A stretch of 28,437 nt of DNA from CSSed11-175R1 sp041685735 (GTDB lineage: Bacteria > Actinomycetota > Nitriliruptoria > Nitriliruptorales > Nitriliruptoraceae). Each line of letters starts with the position of its first letter. The stretch's first letter is position 1. Shown here piece after piece: positions 7,130 through 14,599 of this stretch. A program made the position numbers and the translations under genes. The stretch lies in the NCBI GenBank assembly GCA_041685735.1, contig JAWLFE010000037.1, forward strand, positions 1 through 28,437, written 5' to 3'. The notes beneath the pieces were generated by a model, which was given only the letters and a program-made list of their open reading frames with translations, made no database searches and was not told where the DNA came from.

Positions 7130-8824
7130 ATGAGTACTCACGGAGCCAACGACCGACACGTCCTGGTGGCGGTGGCGTGGCCGTACGCGAACGGCCTGTC
7201 ACACCTCGGCCACATCGCCGGTTGCTACCTGCCAGCTGACGTCTTCGCGCGCTACCACCGCATCTCCGGGAGTCGCGTCCTGATGGTCTCCGGCACCGAC
7301 GCGCACGGGACCCCGATCACCGTCAAGGCCGATCAGGAGGGCGTCTCCCCGCAGGAGATCGTCGAGCGGTACAACCCTCGCTTCCACGAGCAGTGGGACC
7401 GGCTCGGGATCTCATTCGATCTGTTCACCACCACGATGACCGACAACCATCGGGAGGTGACCTGGGACCTGTTCCGGACCCTGCACGCCAACGGCTACAT
7501 CGAGACGCGCACGACCGAGCAGTTCTTCGACCCGACGGCGGGTCGGTTCCTGCCGGACCGGTACGTCGAGGGCACCTGCCCGAACTGCGGTTCGCCGGAG
7601 GCACGCGGTGATCAGTGTGAGAACTGCGGCAGCACCCTGGACCCCATCGACCTGATCGAGCCGCGGTCGAAGCTCTCCGACGGCGTCCCGGAACCCCGCG
7701 AGACCGAGCACTACTTCCTGCTGCTGCCCCGTCTCCAGGATGCGCTGCTGGCGTGGCTCGAGGGTCGCGAGGGGTGGCGCCCCCACGTCATCAACTGGGC
7801 GAAGGGGTTCGTCAAGGACGGGCTGATCGAGACCGCGATCACCCGGGACCTCGGGTGGGGTGTCCCGATCCCGCCGGAACTCGACATCTCCACCGACGCA
7901 TCCGAGAAGCGCATCTACGTCTGGTTCGAAGCCGTCATCGGCTACCTCTCCGCCAGCAAGGAGTGGGCACAGCGGACCGGCGATCCGGATGCCTGGAAGG
8001 CCTGGTGGGAGGATCCGTCGGCCGAGAGCTTCTACTTCATCGGCAAGGACAACATCCCGTTCCACGCGATGTCCTGGCCGGCCTACCTGCTCGGGTACTC
8101 CGAAGGGTCGGACCGTCCGCTCAACCTGCCGACCAACGTGCCGGCCAACCAGTACGTGATGCTCAAGGGTGCGAAGGCGTCCAAGTCCCGTGGCGTCGGC
8201 AGTTCGTTGCTGGACTACCTCGACGTCTTCGGGGCGGACGAGCTGCGCTACGCGTTGGCGACCACGCTGCCGGAGTACAACGACACCGACCTGTCTGACG
8301 ACGATCTGGTCCGGCGGGTCAACGATGAGCTCGCCGCGGCGTGGGGCAACCTGGTGAACCGGGTGCTGTCGATGACACGCAAGAACTTCGACGGGCAGGT
8401 GCCCGAACCCGGTGAGCTCGACGAGCGGGACCACACGATCCTGGCCACGATCGACGATGCCCTGACGCAGGAGCGTGACCTGTTCGAACAGGTCGAGCTG
8501 CGACGCGCCGTGCGCGCGGCGCTGCATGGCGCGCAGGAGACCAACGCCTACCTGAACGCGTTGGAGCCGTGGAGGACGGCCAAGACGGACCGGGATCGGA
8601 CCGCGACGACGCTGTGGACCGCGATCCAGGCGATCAGCGGGTTGAAGACCGCCTTCGCGCCGTTCGTGCCGACCTCGTCATCGACCCTGGACGTCTGGCT
8701 CGGTGGTGACGGCGAACTCAACGGGCGCGGCTGGCAGCGCGACGAGGTCCCGGCCGGCACGGTCCTGGGTGAACCGGTGCCGCTGTTCCGCAAGGTCGAG
8801 CTCCCGGACGCCGCCGGCGCGTAA
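7130..8824 (+). CDS. metG: Methionyl-tRNA synthetase
   Basis: This 564-residue cytoplasmic class I aminoacyl-tRNA synthetase attaches methionine to tRNA-Met. The HIGH-type motif is HLGH at residues 25-28 within AVAWPYANGLSHLGHIAG. The KMSKS-type loop is KASKS at 349-353, a common variant. A zinc-binding knuckle has Cys150, Cys153, Cys163 and Cys166. An anticodon-binding helical domain follows. There is no C-terminal EMAP-like tRNA-binding domain, so this is the shorter, Zn-containing form. ATG 7130 is preferred over an in-frame GTG at 7082 because the protein family begins at this point and a -10 hexamer sits six bases upstream. Its stop lies nine bases from the stop of the convergent permease gene. 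Confidence 0.95.
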   Translation: MSTHGANDRHVLVAVAWPYANGLSHLGHIAGCYLPADVFARYHRISGSRVLMVSGTDAHGTPITVKADQEGVSPQEIVERYNPRFHEQWDRLGISFDLFTTTMTDNHREVTWDLFRTLHANGYIETRTTEQFFDPTAGRFLPDRYVEGTCPNCGSPEARGDQCENCGSTLDPIDLIEPRSKLSDGVPEPRETEHYFLLLPRLQDALLAWLEGREGWRPHVINWAKGFVKDGLIETAITRDLGWGVPIPPELDISTDASEKRIYVWFEAVIGYLSASKEWAQRTGDPDAWKAWWEDPSAESFYFIGKDNIPFHAMSWPAYLLGYSEGSDRPLNLPTNVPANQYVMLKGAKASKSRGVGSSLLDYLDVFGADELRYALATTLPEYNDTDLSDDDLVRRVNDELAAAWGNLVNRVLSMTRKNFDGQVPEPGELDERDHTILATIDDALTQERDLFEQVELRRAVRAALHGAQETNAYLNALEPWRTAKTDRDRTATTLWTAIQAISGLKTAFAPFVPTSSSTLDVWLGGDGELNGRGWQRDEVPAGTVLGEPVPLFRKVELPDAAGA

Positions 8825-8833
8825 CGCCCCGGC

Positions 8834-10033
8834 CTACTTGATGCCGCTGGTCGCCACGTTCTCCACGAAGTAGCGCTGGGCGAGGACGAACACGGTCACG
8901 GGGACCGAGATGGCGATCATCACCCCTGCCAGGATGAGGTTGGGGGTGTCCGACGCCCGACCGCCGAGCTGCTGGAGCGACACCGTGAGCACGTGGTTGT
9001 CGAGGTTGCCCGCGCTGATGACGATGAACGGCCAGATGAAGCTGTTCCAGGCGTAGAGGAACATGAAGGTCGACAAGGTGGCGATCGCCGGCATCGACAA
9101 CGGGACGAAGATCCGCCACAGGGTGGTCCACCGTGACGCGCCGTCGACGATCGCCGCTTCCTCGAGGTCCTTGGGGATCGACACGAAGAACTGGCGGATC
9201 AGGAAGGTCCCGTAGGCGTTGAAGAAGAAGGGGAACACCAGCGACGCCAGCGAGTTCACCCACCCGAGTGCGACCATCAGTTGGTACAACGGGATGATCA
9301 GGATGACGAACGGCACCATGATGGACCCGATGTAGACCAGGAACATGGCGTCGCGTCCCGGGAACTCGATGCGCGCGAACGCGTAGCCGCCCAGGATCGA
9401 GCTGAGCACGGTGCCGCCGACGACCAGCAGGGTGACCAGCACCGTGTTGGTCAGGCTCCGGTCCAGGCTCTGCAGTTCGGTGACCTCTCGGAAGTTCTCC
9501 GTCCGGGCGGCCAGGGAGTCCACCTGCTCTGCGGTCCGGACGTTCGCTCCGACGATGTCATCGGGATCCTGTGGCAGGGCGAACCGACCTTCCGTGGTCG
9601 TCCCGAGCTGCACCATGGCGACGACGTCGTCCCCGACGGGCACGTCGAACAGCGGCTGTTCCTCACCGTCGATCTCGACCGTTTCGGTGTCGATGAAGCC
9701 ACCGCGGCGCTCCACGTCAGCCACCTGGGCCGTGACGGTGGCATCGAGGTCGTCCGGTGGGGCGAAGACCCCGATGTTCACCGTCTCGAGCAGCACGCGT
9801 TCCTGGTCATCGATGAGGAACAGCGGTTGTTCCTCGCCATCGACCTCCGCGGTGTCCTGGCTGTAGGGCAGCAGCCGTGGGGGGAACCGGAAGATGTCGC
9901 TGGCTTCCTTCAGGGAGCCGAACGCCACCACCGCGAACGGGAACACCATGATGATGCCGAACGCGCCAAGCGCGGCGTAGAGCCCGACCCGCTGCACCAC
10001 GCGCCGGCGCTTCGATCCCGTGACCACAGCCAT
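8834..10033 (-). CDS. MalG-like sugar ABC permease with a large extracytoplasmic insertion
   Basis: This 399-residue inner-membrane permease is the last gene of the galactoside transport unit. The first helix (about residues 15-38) is followed by the normal FGSLKEASDIF motif. About 125 additional residues (roughly 55-180) then come before the next helix at TNTVLVTLLVVGG. The insertion is hydrophilic, acidic and predicted to face outward. It contains an internal repeat: VDGEEQPLF at 64-72 and IDGEEQPLF at 121-129. The remainder is canonical, with the EAA loop EEAAIVDGASRWTTLWRIFVP near 291-311 and FLYAWNSFIWPF. Most MalG-type permeases are about 270-310 residues. The insertion may contact the binding protein; that is inference. 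Only four bases separate it from the upstream permease gene. Confidence 0.87.
   Translation of the reverse strand: MAVVTGSKRRRVVQRVGLYAALGAFGIIMVFPFAVVAFGSLKEASDIFRFPPRLLPYSQDTAEVDGEEQPLFLIDDQERVLLETVNIGVFAPPDDLDATVTAQVADVERRGGFIDTETVEIDGEEQPLFDVPVGDDVVAMVQLGTTTEGRFALPQDPDDIVGANVRTAEQVDSLAARTENFREVTELQSLDRSLTNTVLVTLLVVGGTVLSSILGGYAFARIEFPGRDAMFLVYIGSIMVPFVILIIPLYQLMVALGWVNSLASLVFPFFFNAYGTFLIRQFFVSIPKDLEEAAIVDGASRWTTLWRIFVPLSMPAIATLSTFMFLYAWNSFIWPFIVISAGNLDNHVLTVSLQQLGGRASDTPNLILAGVMIAISVPVTVFVLAQRYFVENVATSGIK
9647..9844 (-). repeat. Internal repeat in the MalG-like permease insertion
   Basis: The segments coding V/I-DGEEQPLF lie at 9818-9844 and 9647-9673, 171 bp apart. They are similar but not identical in DNA. 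Eight of nine residues match, and a Glu precedes each copy. This points to an ancient duplication of a small beta-rich unit in the extracytoplasmic insertion. Confidence 0.7.
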
Positions 10034-10037
10034 CGTT

Positions 10038-11696
10038 CTAGCCTTCCGCTTCGGCGCGTTGCCGGCGGAACTGCACCAGCGTGAACGCGAAGATCAGGAC
10101 GAACAGCACCCAGGCGACCGCGGAGGCGTACCCGAACGAGAAGCGTCGGAACCCCTGTTCGTAGAGGTAGACCACGGGTGTCAGGGTGGAGTTCTGGGGA
10201 CCGCCACCGATCGGTGTGGTCGTCGGGAACAGCACGACATTCTCGCCGAACAGCTGCAGCGTCAGGATCCCGGTCGATGCCACGACGAAGAAGGTCGTCG
10301 GGCGCAGCGACGGCAGGGTGATGTTGCGGAACCGCTGCCACCAGTTGGCGCCGTCGAGCATCGCTGCCTCATACAGCGTGCCGTCGACCCCCTGGAGGCC
10401 GGCGAGGAACAGCACGGCGTTGTAGCCGATGAACATCCACGAGAACACGATCACCAGCGAGAACAGCGCGATGTCGGCGTCCGAGAGCCACTGCAGCCGT
10501 GGGTCGGTGAACTCGGGCAGCAGGGGGAGCCGGTTCAGGAAGCCGACGACCGTGCTGATGATGTAGTTGAGCCACCCGATCGTGGAGTCGAACAGTTGTC
10601 GCCAGATCAGCGCGACCGCGACGACCCCGGCGATCGACGGGATGAAGTAGATCGCGCGGAAGACCTTGATCCCGGGTGCCTTCGAGTTCAGGAGGGTGGC
10701 CAGGAACAGCGCCGGGATGGTCGACAGGGGCAGTGCGAACGCCGTGAAGACCACGATGTTGCGGATCGACAGCCAGAACAGGGGATCGCGGGCGCCAACG
10801 GCGAGGTTGCCGACGGTGAACCAGGGTTGGTACCCGGCGGCGAGGGCCTGGGTCGCCGACTCGCCCGCGCCCATGACCGCCACGTTGAGGCCGAGGATCT
10901 GGACGTAGTTGTCCAGGCCGACGAACAACGGCTCGCCGAACGCATCCCACTCGGTGAGCGACACGAACAGGCTGAACAGCAGGGGGCCGGCGAAGAAGGC
11001 GAAGAACCCCAAGGCGTTGGGTGAGACGAACAGCAGGCCGTCGAGCGTCCGCGTGGTCTCGTTGGAGACCCCCAACTCGAGCGCGACGTCCGGCTGGAAG
11101 GTGCGCCACGCGAAGTACGCCGCGACCAGCGCGATGAGCAGCAGCGCCGACTGCATCGGCTGGAGGGTCCGCACGATGAACGTGGCGATCCCGGGGATGG
11201 CCCCGACCGCGACCAACATGGCCGCGATGGCCAGGTAGCCGACGTAGCGGGCGACCCGACGTGTGGCAACGAGCTTGTCCGTGCGCTCACCCCAACCGGT
11301 CACGACCCAGGCCAGGACCGCGAGCAGGCCGAAGGGGATGCCCCGCCCGAATGTCGCACCGAGCGCATCCAGGCCGACGAACACCCGGTTGAGGTGCAGC
11401 AGGATCAGGACCGCCCCGAGGAAAGTGAGGTAGTCCGCCGTCAGCGACAGCGACCGTCCGATCGGCCGACGTCGGGCGAGCCCCGCGATCGCCCCGAGGT
11501 CGAGGGCCACCAGGACGATCGCGGCGACGTTGGCGGCGATGGCCGCCGGGCCCTCCAGGGTGCCCGTCGCCGCGAACCACAGCGCGGTCGACGCCGCCAC
11601 CAGGTGCACGACACGCCACACCAGCACCACGGCCAGCCAGGTGCCCGGTTCGAACCACCGTGGCACCCGCACCGTGGGCAACGAGATCGCCGCCAT
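10038..11696 (-). CDS. MalF-like sugar ABC permease with a long N-terminal membrane extension
   Basis: This 552-residue inner-membrane protein is the MalF-type permease of the galactoside transporter. The canonical part starts near residue 221 (LLFVSPNALGFFAFFAGPLL) and includes SLTEWD, an external loop at about 255-305 and the EAA loop EAAMLDGANWWQRFRNITLP at about 443-462. Before it lie about 220 extra residues with roughly six hydrophobic segments (near 20-43, 51-73, 88-103, 119-136, 150-175 and 182-197). Typical homologues are about 290-330 residues, and even E. coli MalF (514) is built differently. The start has GGGAGGAG eight bases upstream. It is separated from the binding-protein gene by a strong stem-loop. 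Nothing suggests the extension is a miscalled upstream gene. Confidence 0.87.
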   Translation of the reverse strand: MAAISLPTVRVPRWFEPGTWLAVVLVWRVVHLVAASTALWFAATGTLEGPAAIAANVAAIVLVALDLGAIAGLARRRPIGRSLSLTADYLTFLGAVLILLHLNRVFVGLDALGATFGRGIPFGLLAVLAWVVTGWGERTDKLVATRRVARYVGYLAIAAMLVAVGAIPGIATFIVRTLQPMQSALLLIALVAAYFAWRTFQPDVALELGVSNETTRTLDGLLFVSPNALGFFAFFAGPLLFSLFVSLTEWDAFGEPLFVGLDNYVQILGLNVAVMGAGESATQALAAGYQPWFTVGNLAVGARDPLFWLSIRNIVVFTAFALPLSTIPALFLATLLNSKAPGIKVFRAIYFIPSIAGVVAVALIWRQLFDSTIGWLNYIISTVVGFLNRLPLLPEFTDPRLQWLSDADIALFSLVIVFSWMFIGYNAVLFLAGLQGVDGTLYEAAMLDGANWWQRFRNITLPSLRPTTFFVVASTGILTLQLFGENVVLFPTTTPIGGGPQNSTLTPVVYLYEQGFRRFSFGYASAVAWVLFVLIFAFTLVQFRRQRAEAEG

Positions 11697-11715
11697 CGCC
11701 TGCTCCTCCCACCCT

Positions 11716-11754
11716 CGGACGTGGGCAGCGACCGTCTGCCACTGCCCACGTCCG
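11716..11754 (-). promoter_or_regulatory. Intercistronic stem-loop between binding protein and MalF-like permease
   Basis: A perfect 13-bp inverted repeat has arms CGGACGTGGGCAG (11716-11728) and CTGCCCACGTCCG (11742-11754) with a 13-base loop; three further G:C pairs follow beyond one mismatch. It lies in the 101-bp gap after the binding-protein stop. It probably stabilises the upstream mRNA or reduces readthrough into the permeases. Confidence 0.65.
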
Positions 11755-11797
11755 GGGGCCGGGACGGTCCGGTCGGGCCGCCCCGGTCCCGGAGCGA

Positions 11798-13201
11798 TCA
11801 GTCGAACGTGGCGTTCAACTGGTCGTCGATCGTCGCCTGGAACTCCTCGAGCGAGGTGTCACCGGAGATGACCGCCTCGATGGCCGGAGCCAGGATGCTG
11901 TCGAAGCTGGGCCAGTCGCCCTGCCACAGCGGACCCTCCGGCTCGGAGTTCTCCAGGCCGTCGATGAAGGCCTGGTTGTTCTCTGGCGGGGTGAAGGTCA
12001 GGAACTCGTCGATGGTGTCGGGATCATCGACGCGCGACGGGATGTTGGCCCCGAGCTCGGCGATCGACGCCTGGACCTCACCATCGGTCAGGCGCGTGAC
12101 GAGCTCGAACGCCTCCTCCGGGTGCTCCGTGTTGGCGTTCACCACGTAGGCACCCCAGAAGGTCCAGTTCACCGCACCGTCGGGACCGGCCGGGATGTTG
12201 ACCACGTCCCAGTCGAAGGTGTTCTCCCGGTAGGCGGGGGTTGACCAGCGACCGCTCAGCTGCATCCCGACCTGACCGGCCTGGTACGGCGGCTGACTGT
12301 CCTCGCCGTAGGGAACGCCGAGCCCGTCCTGGTAGAGGCCGGACAGGTACTCGAGACCCGCGATCGATTCGTCACTGCCGACGTTGGACGCGGTGCGGTC
12401 CTCGTTGAAGAACCCACCACCGGCGGAGTTCATCCAGATGCCGGGGTTGGCCCACCAGTTGTTCATGCCGAAGCCACTGATGTCTTCACCCAGGCCGTCA
12501 ACGGCTTCCGCGATCTGGCGGAAGGTGTCCCAGTTCCACTCGCCGTTGGCGTCCAGCTCGCGGGGATCGGGTGCTCCGGCCTCTGCGATCAGGTCGTTGT
12601 TGAGGTAGAAGACGAAGGTCGAGACGTCACGCGGCAGTCCCCACAGGGCCGGGCCGGAGGTCTCGCTCGCCGGGTCGTAGGTCAACAGGTCCATGGGGCC
12701 AGGGGCGTACGCGTCGTCGCCGGCGTACGAGTCGCTGGCATCGGCCAGGTCCCGCAGGTCCAGGATCAGCCCGCGGGAGGCGAAGTCGGCGATGTCGGTG
12801 CCGGGGATCCAGAAGACGTCCGGCGCGGTACCGCCGGCGATCTCGGTGCGCAGGACGTCCTGGTAGGAGGACGTCTCTGACCCACCTGGCTCGTACTCGA
12901 GGGTGGCGGCGTCCCAGGCGGCGTCGATGTCGTCGCTGACACTCGCGTACAGGTCGATCTCCGCCTGGTTGTCAGGACGGGTGCGCCAGCGCAGGCTGAC
13001 GGCATCGCCACTCGCCTCCGATTCGTCGGCTTCCCCGTCGTCGGTGTCCTCGGCGTCGTCGTCCTCGGCGTCGTCGTCCTCGACCTCGGTCTCCGTGTCG
13101 GTGTCCGGCTCGTCGGCTTCCCCGTCGTCGGCACCGTCACCGCAGGCGGTCGCGAGGAGCGCGGCCGCGGCGAGCACGGCGATCCATCTCTTGGTTCTCA
13201 T
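11798..13201 (-). CDS. Galactoside ABC transporter substrate-binding lipoprotein
   Basis: This 467-residue family 1 extracellular solute-binding lipoprotein has signal peptide MRTKRWIAVLAAAALLATAC with the lipid-modified Cys20. Residues 21-67 are an unusually acidic Asp/Glu linker with internal repeats. The mature fold begins near VSLRWRTRPDNQ. PDVFWIPGTDIADFASRGL and a Trp-rich central region (GMNNWWANPGIWMNSAGGG) fit a carbohydrate-binding family. It lies between galT and two permeases on the same strand, 45 bp after galT, and is preceded by a good GAGGGAGAG ribosome-binding site. A galactoside ligand is inferred from the surrounding alpha-galactosidase, beta-galactosidase and Leloir genes, not from binding residues. 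Confidence 0.87.
   Translation of the reverse strand: MRTKRWIAVLAAAALLATACGDGADDGEADEPDTDTETEVEDDDAEDDDAEDTDDGEADESEASGDAVSLRWRTRPDNQAEIDLYASVSDDIDAAWDAATLEYEPGGSETSSYQDVLRTEIAGGTAPDVFWIPGTDIADFASRGLILDLRDLADASDSYAGDDAYAPGPMDLLTYDPASETSGPALWGLPRDVSTFVFYLNNDLIAEAGAPDPRELDANGEWNWDTFRQIAEAVDGLGEDISGFGMNNWWANPGIWMNSAGGGFFNEDRTASNVGSDESIAGLEYLSGLYQDGLGVPYGEDSQPPYQAGQVGMQLSGRWSTPAYRENTFDWDVVNIPAGPDGAVNWTFWGAYVVNANTEHPEEAFELVTRLTDGEVQASIAELGANIPSRVDDPDTIDEFLTFTPPENNQAFIDGLENSEPEGPLWQGDWPSFDSILAPAIEAVISGDTSLEEFQATIDDQLNATFD
13023..13131. repeat. Direct and tandem repeats encoding the acidic lipoprotein linker
   Basis: A 22-bp exact direct repeat occurs at 13023-13044 and 13110-13131, encoding DDGEADE-type residues. 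Between them a 15-bp unit, GTCCTCGGCGTCGTC, is tandemly repeated about 2.6 times (13046-13084), encoding DDAED units. Slippage in such repeats could change linker length without breaking the frame. Confidence 0.75.
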
Positions 13202-13246
13202 CGTTGCATCTCTCCCTCTCGTCGCAGCGCGACGATCTGTTGCAGG

Positions 13247-14413
13247 TCAATCGACGTCGGTTGCCGCCAGGGCGGTGACCGGAGCCACCTCGACGTCGGG
13301 GATGGGAGCGTCGGACGCCCCCGGTGCTGCCGTCAGAGCCGCAGTCAGTTCGGCTGCGGAGTCCTCGGGCACGGTGTCGTTGATGAAGAACCCCGCCGCG
13401 GTCTCCACCGAGGCGCGGACCTTCAACTTGTCCGGGCCGCGGTTGGGCGGCAGGAACTCGAAGCTCAGGTGCCAGTCATCGACCGGCTCCCCCGTGTCCC
13501 CTGTCGGGGCCTGCTGGCAGACCATCATGTAGGACATCGGGGCGTCGGGGTAGAGGCGGTCGTAGATGCGCACGACGGTCCGAAGGGCCCTGGCGAGATC
13601 GGCGCGCTCCTCCACCGTGAGGTCCGGCAGGCGTCGGGCGCCGTGGCGCCGCGCGCGGACGTGGACCTCGAACGGCCAGTTCGGCGCGAACGGCACGGCG
13701 ACCGTGAAGCTCGGGTTCTCCGCGACCGTGCGGTTCGCGGCATCGAGGTCCTGGTCGACGACGTGGCAGCTCAGGCACGTCTCGGTCGCCGCGCGGTGCG
13801 CAGCCAGGGCGGCGACCCGGATACGCGCCATCCCGGGCAGGTGGTCGAGCGCGTAGATCTGCCCGTGCGGATGAGACAGGGTGGCGCCGACGTCTTCGCC
13901 CCGGTTCTCGAAGACCAGGACGTACCGGTGCTCGGGGGCCTGCCACAGGGCTCGGGACCGATCCACCCAGATCGCGATGACGCGGGCGAGTTCCTGCGAG
14001 GTCAGGGTCGCCAGCGAGCCCTCATGCGTCGGGGTGTAGAGCACGACCTCGCAGCGGCCACGGGAGGGGCGGGTCGCTCCGGGCAGCGTGGGGGCTGCGG
14101 GCGGGGCGGCCAAGAGCGTCGGGAAGCGGTTCTCGAAGACCGCGGCTTCGTAACTGAACGGAAGCTCGGGGCCGCCGGGGCAGAGCGGGCAGCTCGGCGC
14201 CGCATCCGCCAGGGACGGCCGGGACTGGGGGCGTTGGTTGCGCGCCGGTGAGATCGCGACCCACTGGTCGGTGAGTGCGTCGTGGCGCAGGTGCAGGGCG
14301 GGCCAGGCACCACCCGGGGCGTCCTGAGGCGGCTGCTGCCCGTCGTGGTCGCCGTAGACGAACAGCCACCGGCCATCGCCGTGACGCAGGTCGTGCCTGG
14401 CCAGTCTCTCCAT
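13247..14413 (-). CDS. galT: Galactose-1-phosphate uridylyltransferase
   Basis: This 388-residue cytoplasmic Leloir enzyme exchanges UMP between UDP-glucose and galactose-1-phosphate. The catalytic HPH motif is at residues 181-183 (LSHPHGQIYALD) and includes the uridylylated histidine. The zinc-type CPLC pair is Cys75/Cys78. VFENRFPTL, VFENRG and CEVVLYTPTHEGS are conserved family blocks. Start ATG 14413 is preferred over open frame upstream to 14527: the encoded N-terminus there matches actinobacterial GalT proteins, and upstream lie a TTGACA/TACAAC promoter and palindromes. The -10 ends six bases before ATG, suggesting a leaderless mRNA. It heads a unit with the binding lipoprotein and two permeases. 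Confidence 0.93.
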   Translation of the reverse strand: MERLARHDLRHGDGRWLFVYGDHDGQQPPQDAPGGAWPALHLRHDALTDQWVAISPARNQRPQSRPSLADAAPSCPLCPGGPELPFSYEAAVFENRFPTLLAAPPAAPTLPGATRPSRGRCEVVLYTPTHEGSLATLTSQELARVIAIWVDRSRALWQAPEHRYVLVFENRGEDVGATLSHPHGQIYALDHLPGMARIRVAALAAHRAATETCLSCHVVDQDLDAANRTVAENPSFTVAVPFAPNWPFEVHVRARRHGARRLPDLTVEERADLARALRTVVRIYDRLYPDAPMSYMMVCQQAPTGDTGEPVDDWHLSFEFLPPNRGPDKLKVRASVETAAGFFINDTVPEDSAAELTAALTAAPGASDAPIPDVEVAPVTALAATDVD

Positions 14414-14449
14414 CCTCCAGTTGTACGGCGACTTGTGTTCAGTTGTCAA
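14414..14449 (-). promoter_or_regulatory. galT promoter, leaderless type
   Basis: On the minus strand, TTGACA (14449-14444) is followed by an 18-bp spacer and TACAAC (14425-14420), then six bases to ATG 14413. The -35 is consensus. The first transcribed base would fall at or near the A of ATG. A GGAGG abuts the ATG directly, too close to act as a ribosome-binding site. Confidence 0.65.
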
Positions 14450-14479
14450 CTCTGTCGCATGACTTACGTAACCGTAAGT
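14441..14479. promoter_or_regulatory. Two palindromes over and upstream of the galT -35: candidate operators
   Basis: ACTTACG-TAAC-CGTAAGT (14462-14479) is a perfect 7-bp inverted repeat 12 bp upstream of the -35. AGTTGTCAACT (14441-14451) is a perfect 5-bp palindrome overlapping the -35 itself. A related TTTACGGTAAC sequence lies in the galE-galK promoter region. The DeoR-family regulator encoded in the locus is the obvious candidate ligand; binding is inferred. Confidence 0.5.
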
Positions 14480-14515
14480 GCGCACAACGTACGAGGCGCG
14501 TCGTAGGTTGGCGCG

Positions 14516-14579
14516 GGTCGCGCACACCCGCCGGCGCGACCGGGAGGCGCCACGTGGCTGACCCCGCGGGGACGGGGTC
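14516..14579 (-). terminator. Two tandem hairpins after the beta-galactosidase gene
   Basis: GACCCCG/CGGGGTC (14560-14566 with 14573-14579, 6-base loop) and GGTCGCGC/GCGCGACC (14516-14523 with 14534-14541, 10-base loop) lie just downstream of the GH42 stop. There is no U tract. They may end the galE-to-GH42 transcript before the galT promoter. Confidence 0.45.
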
Positions 14580-14599
14580 GCCTGGATCGGCCGATCGGC

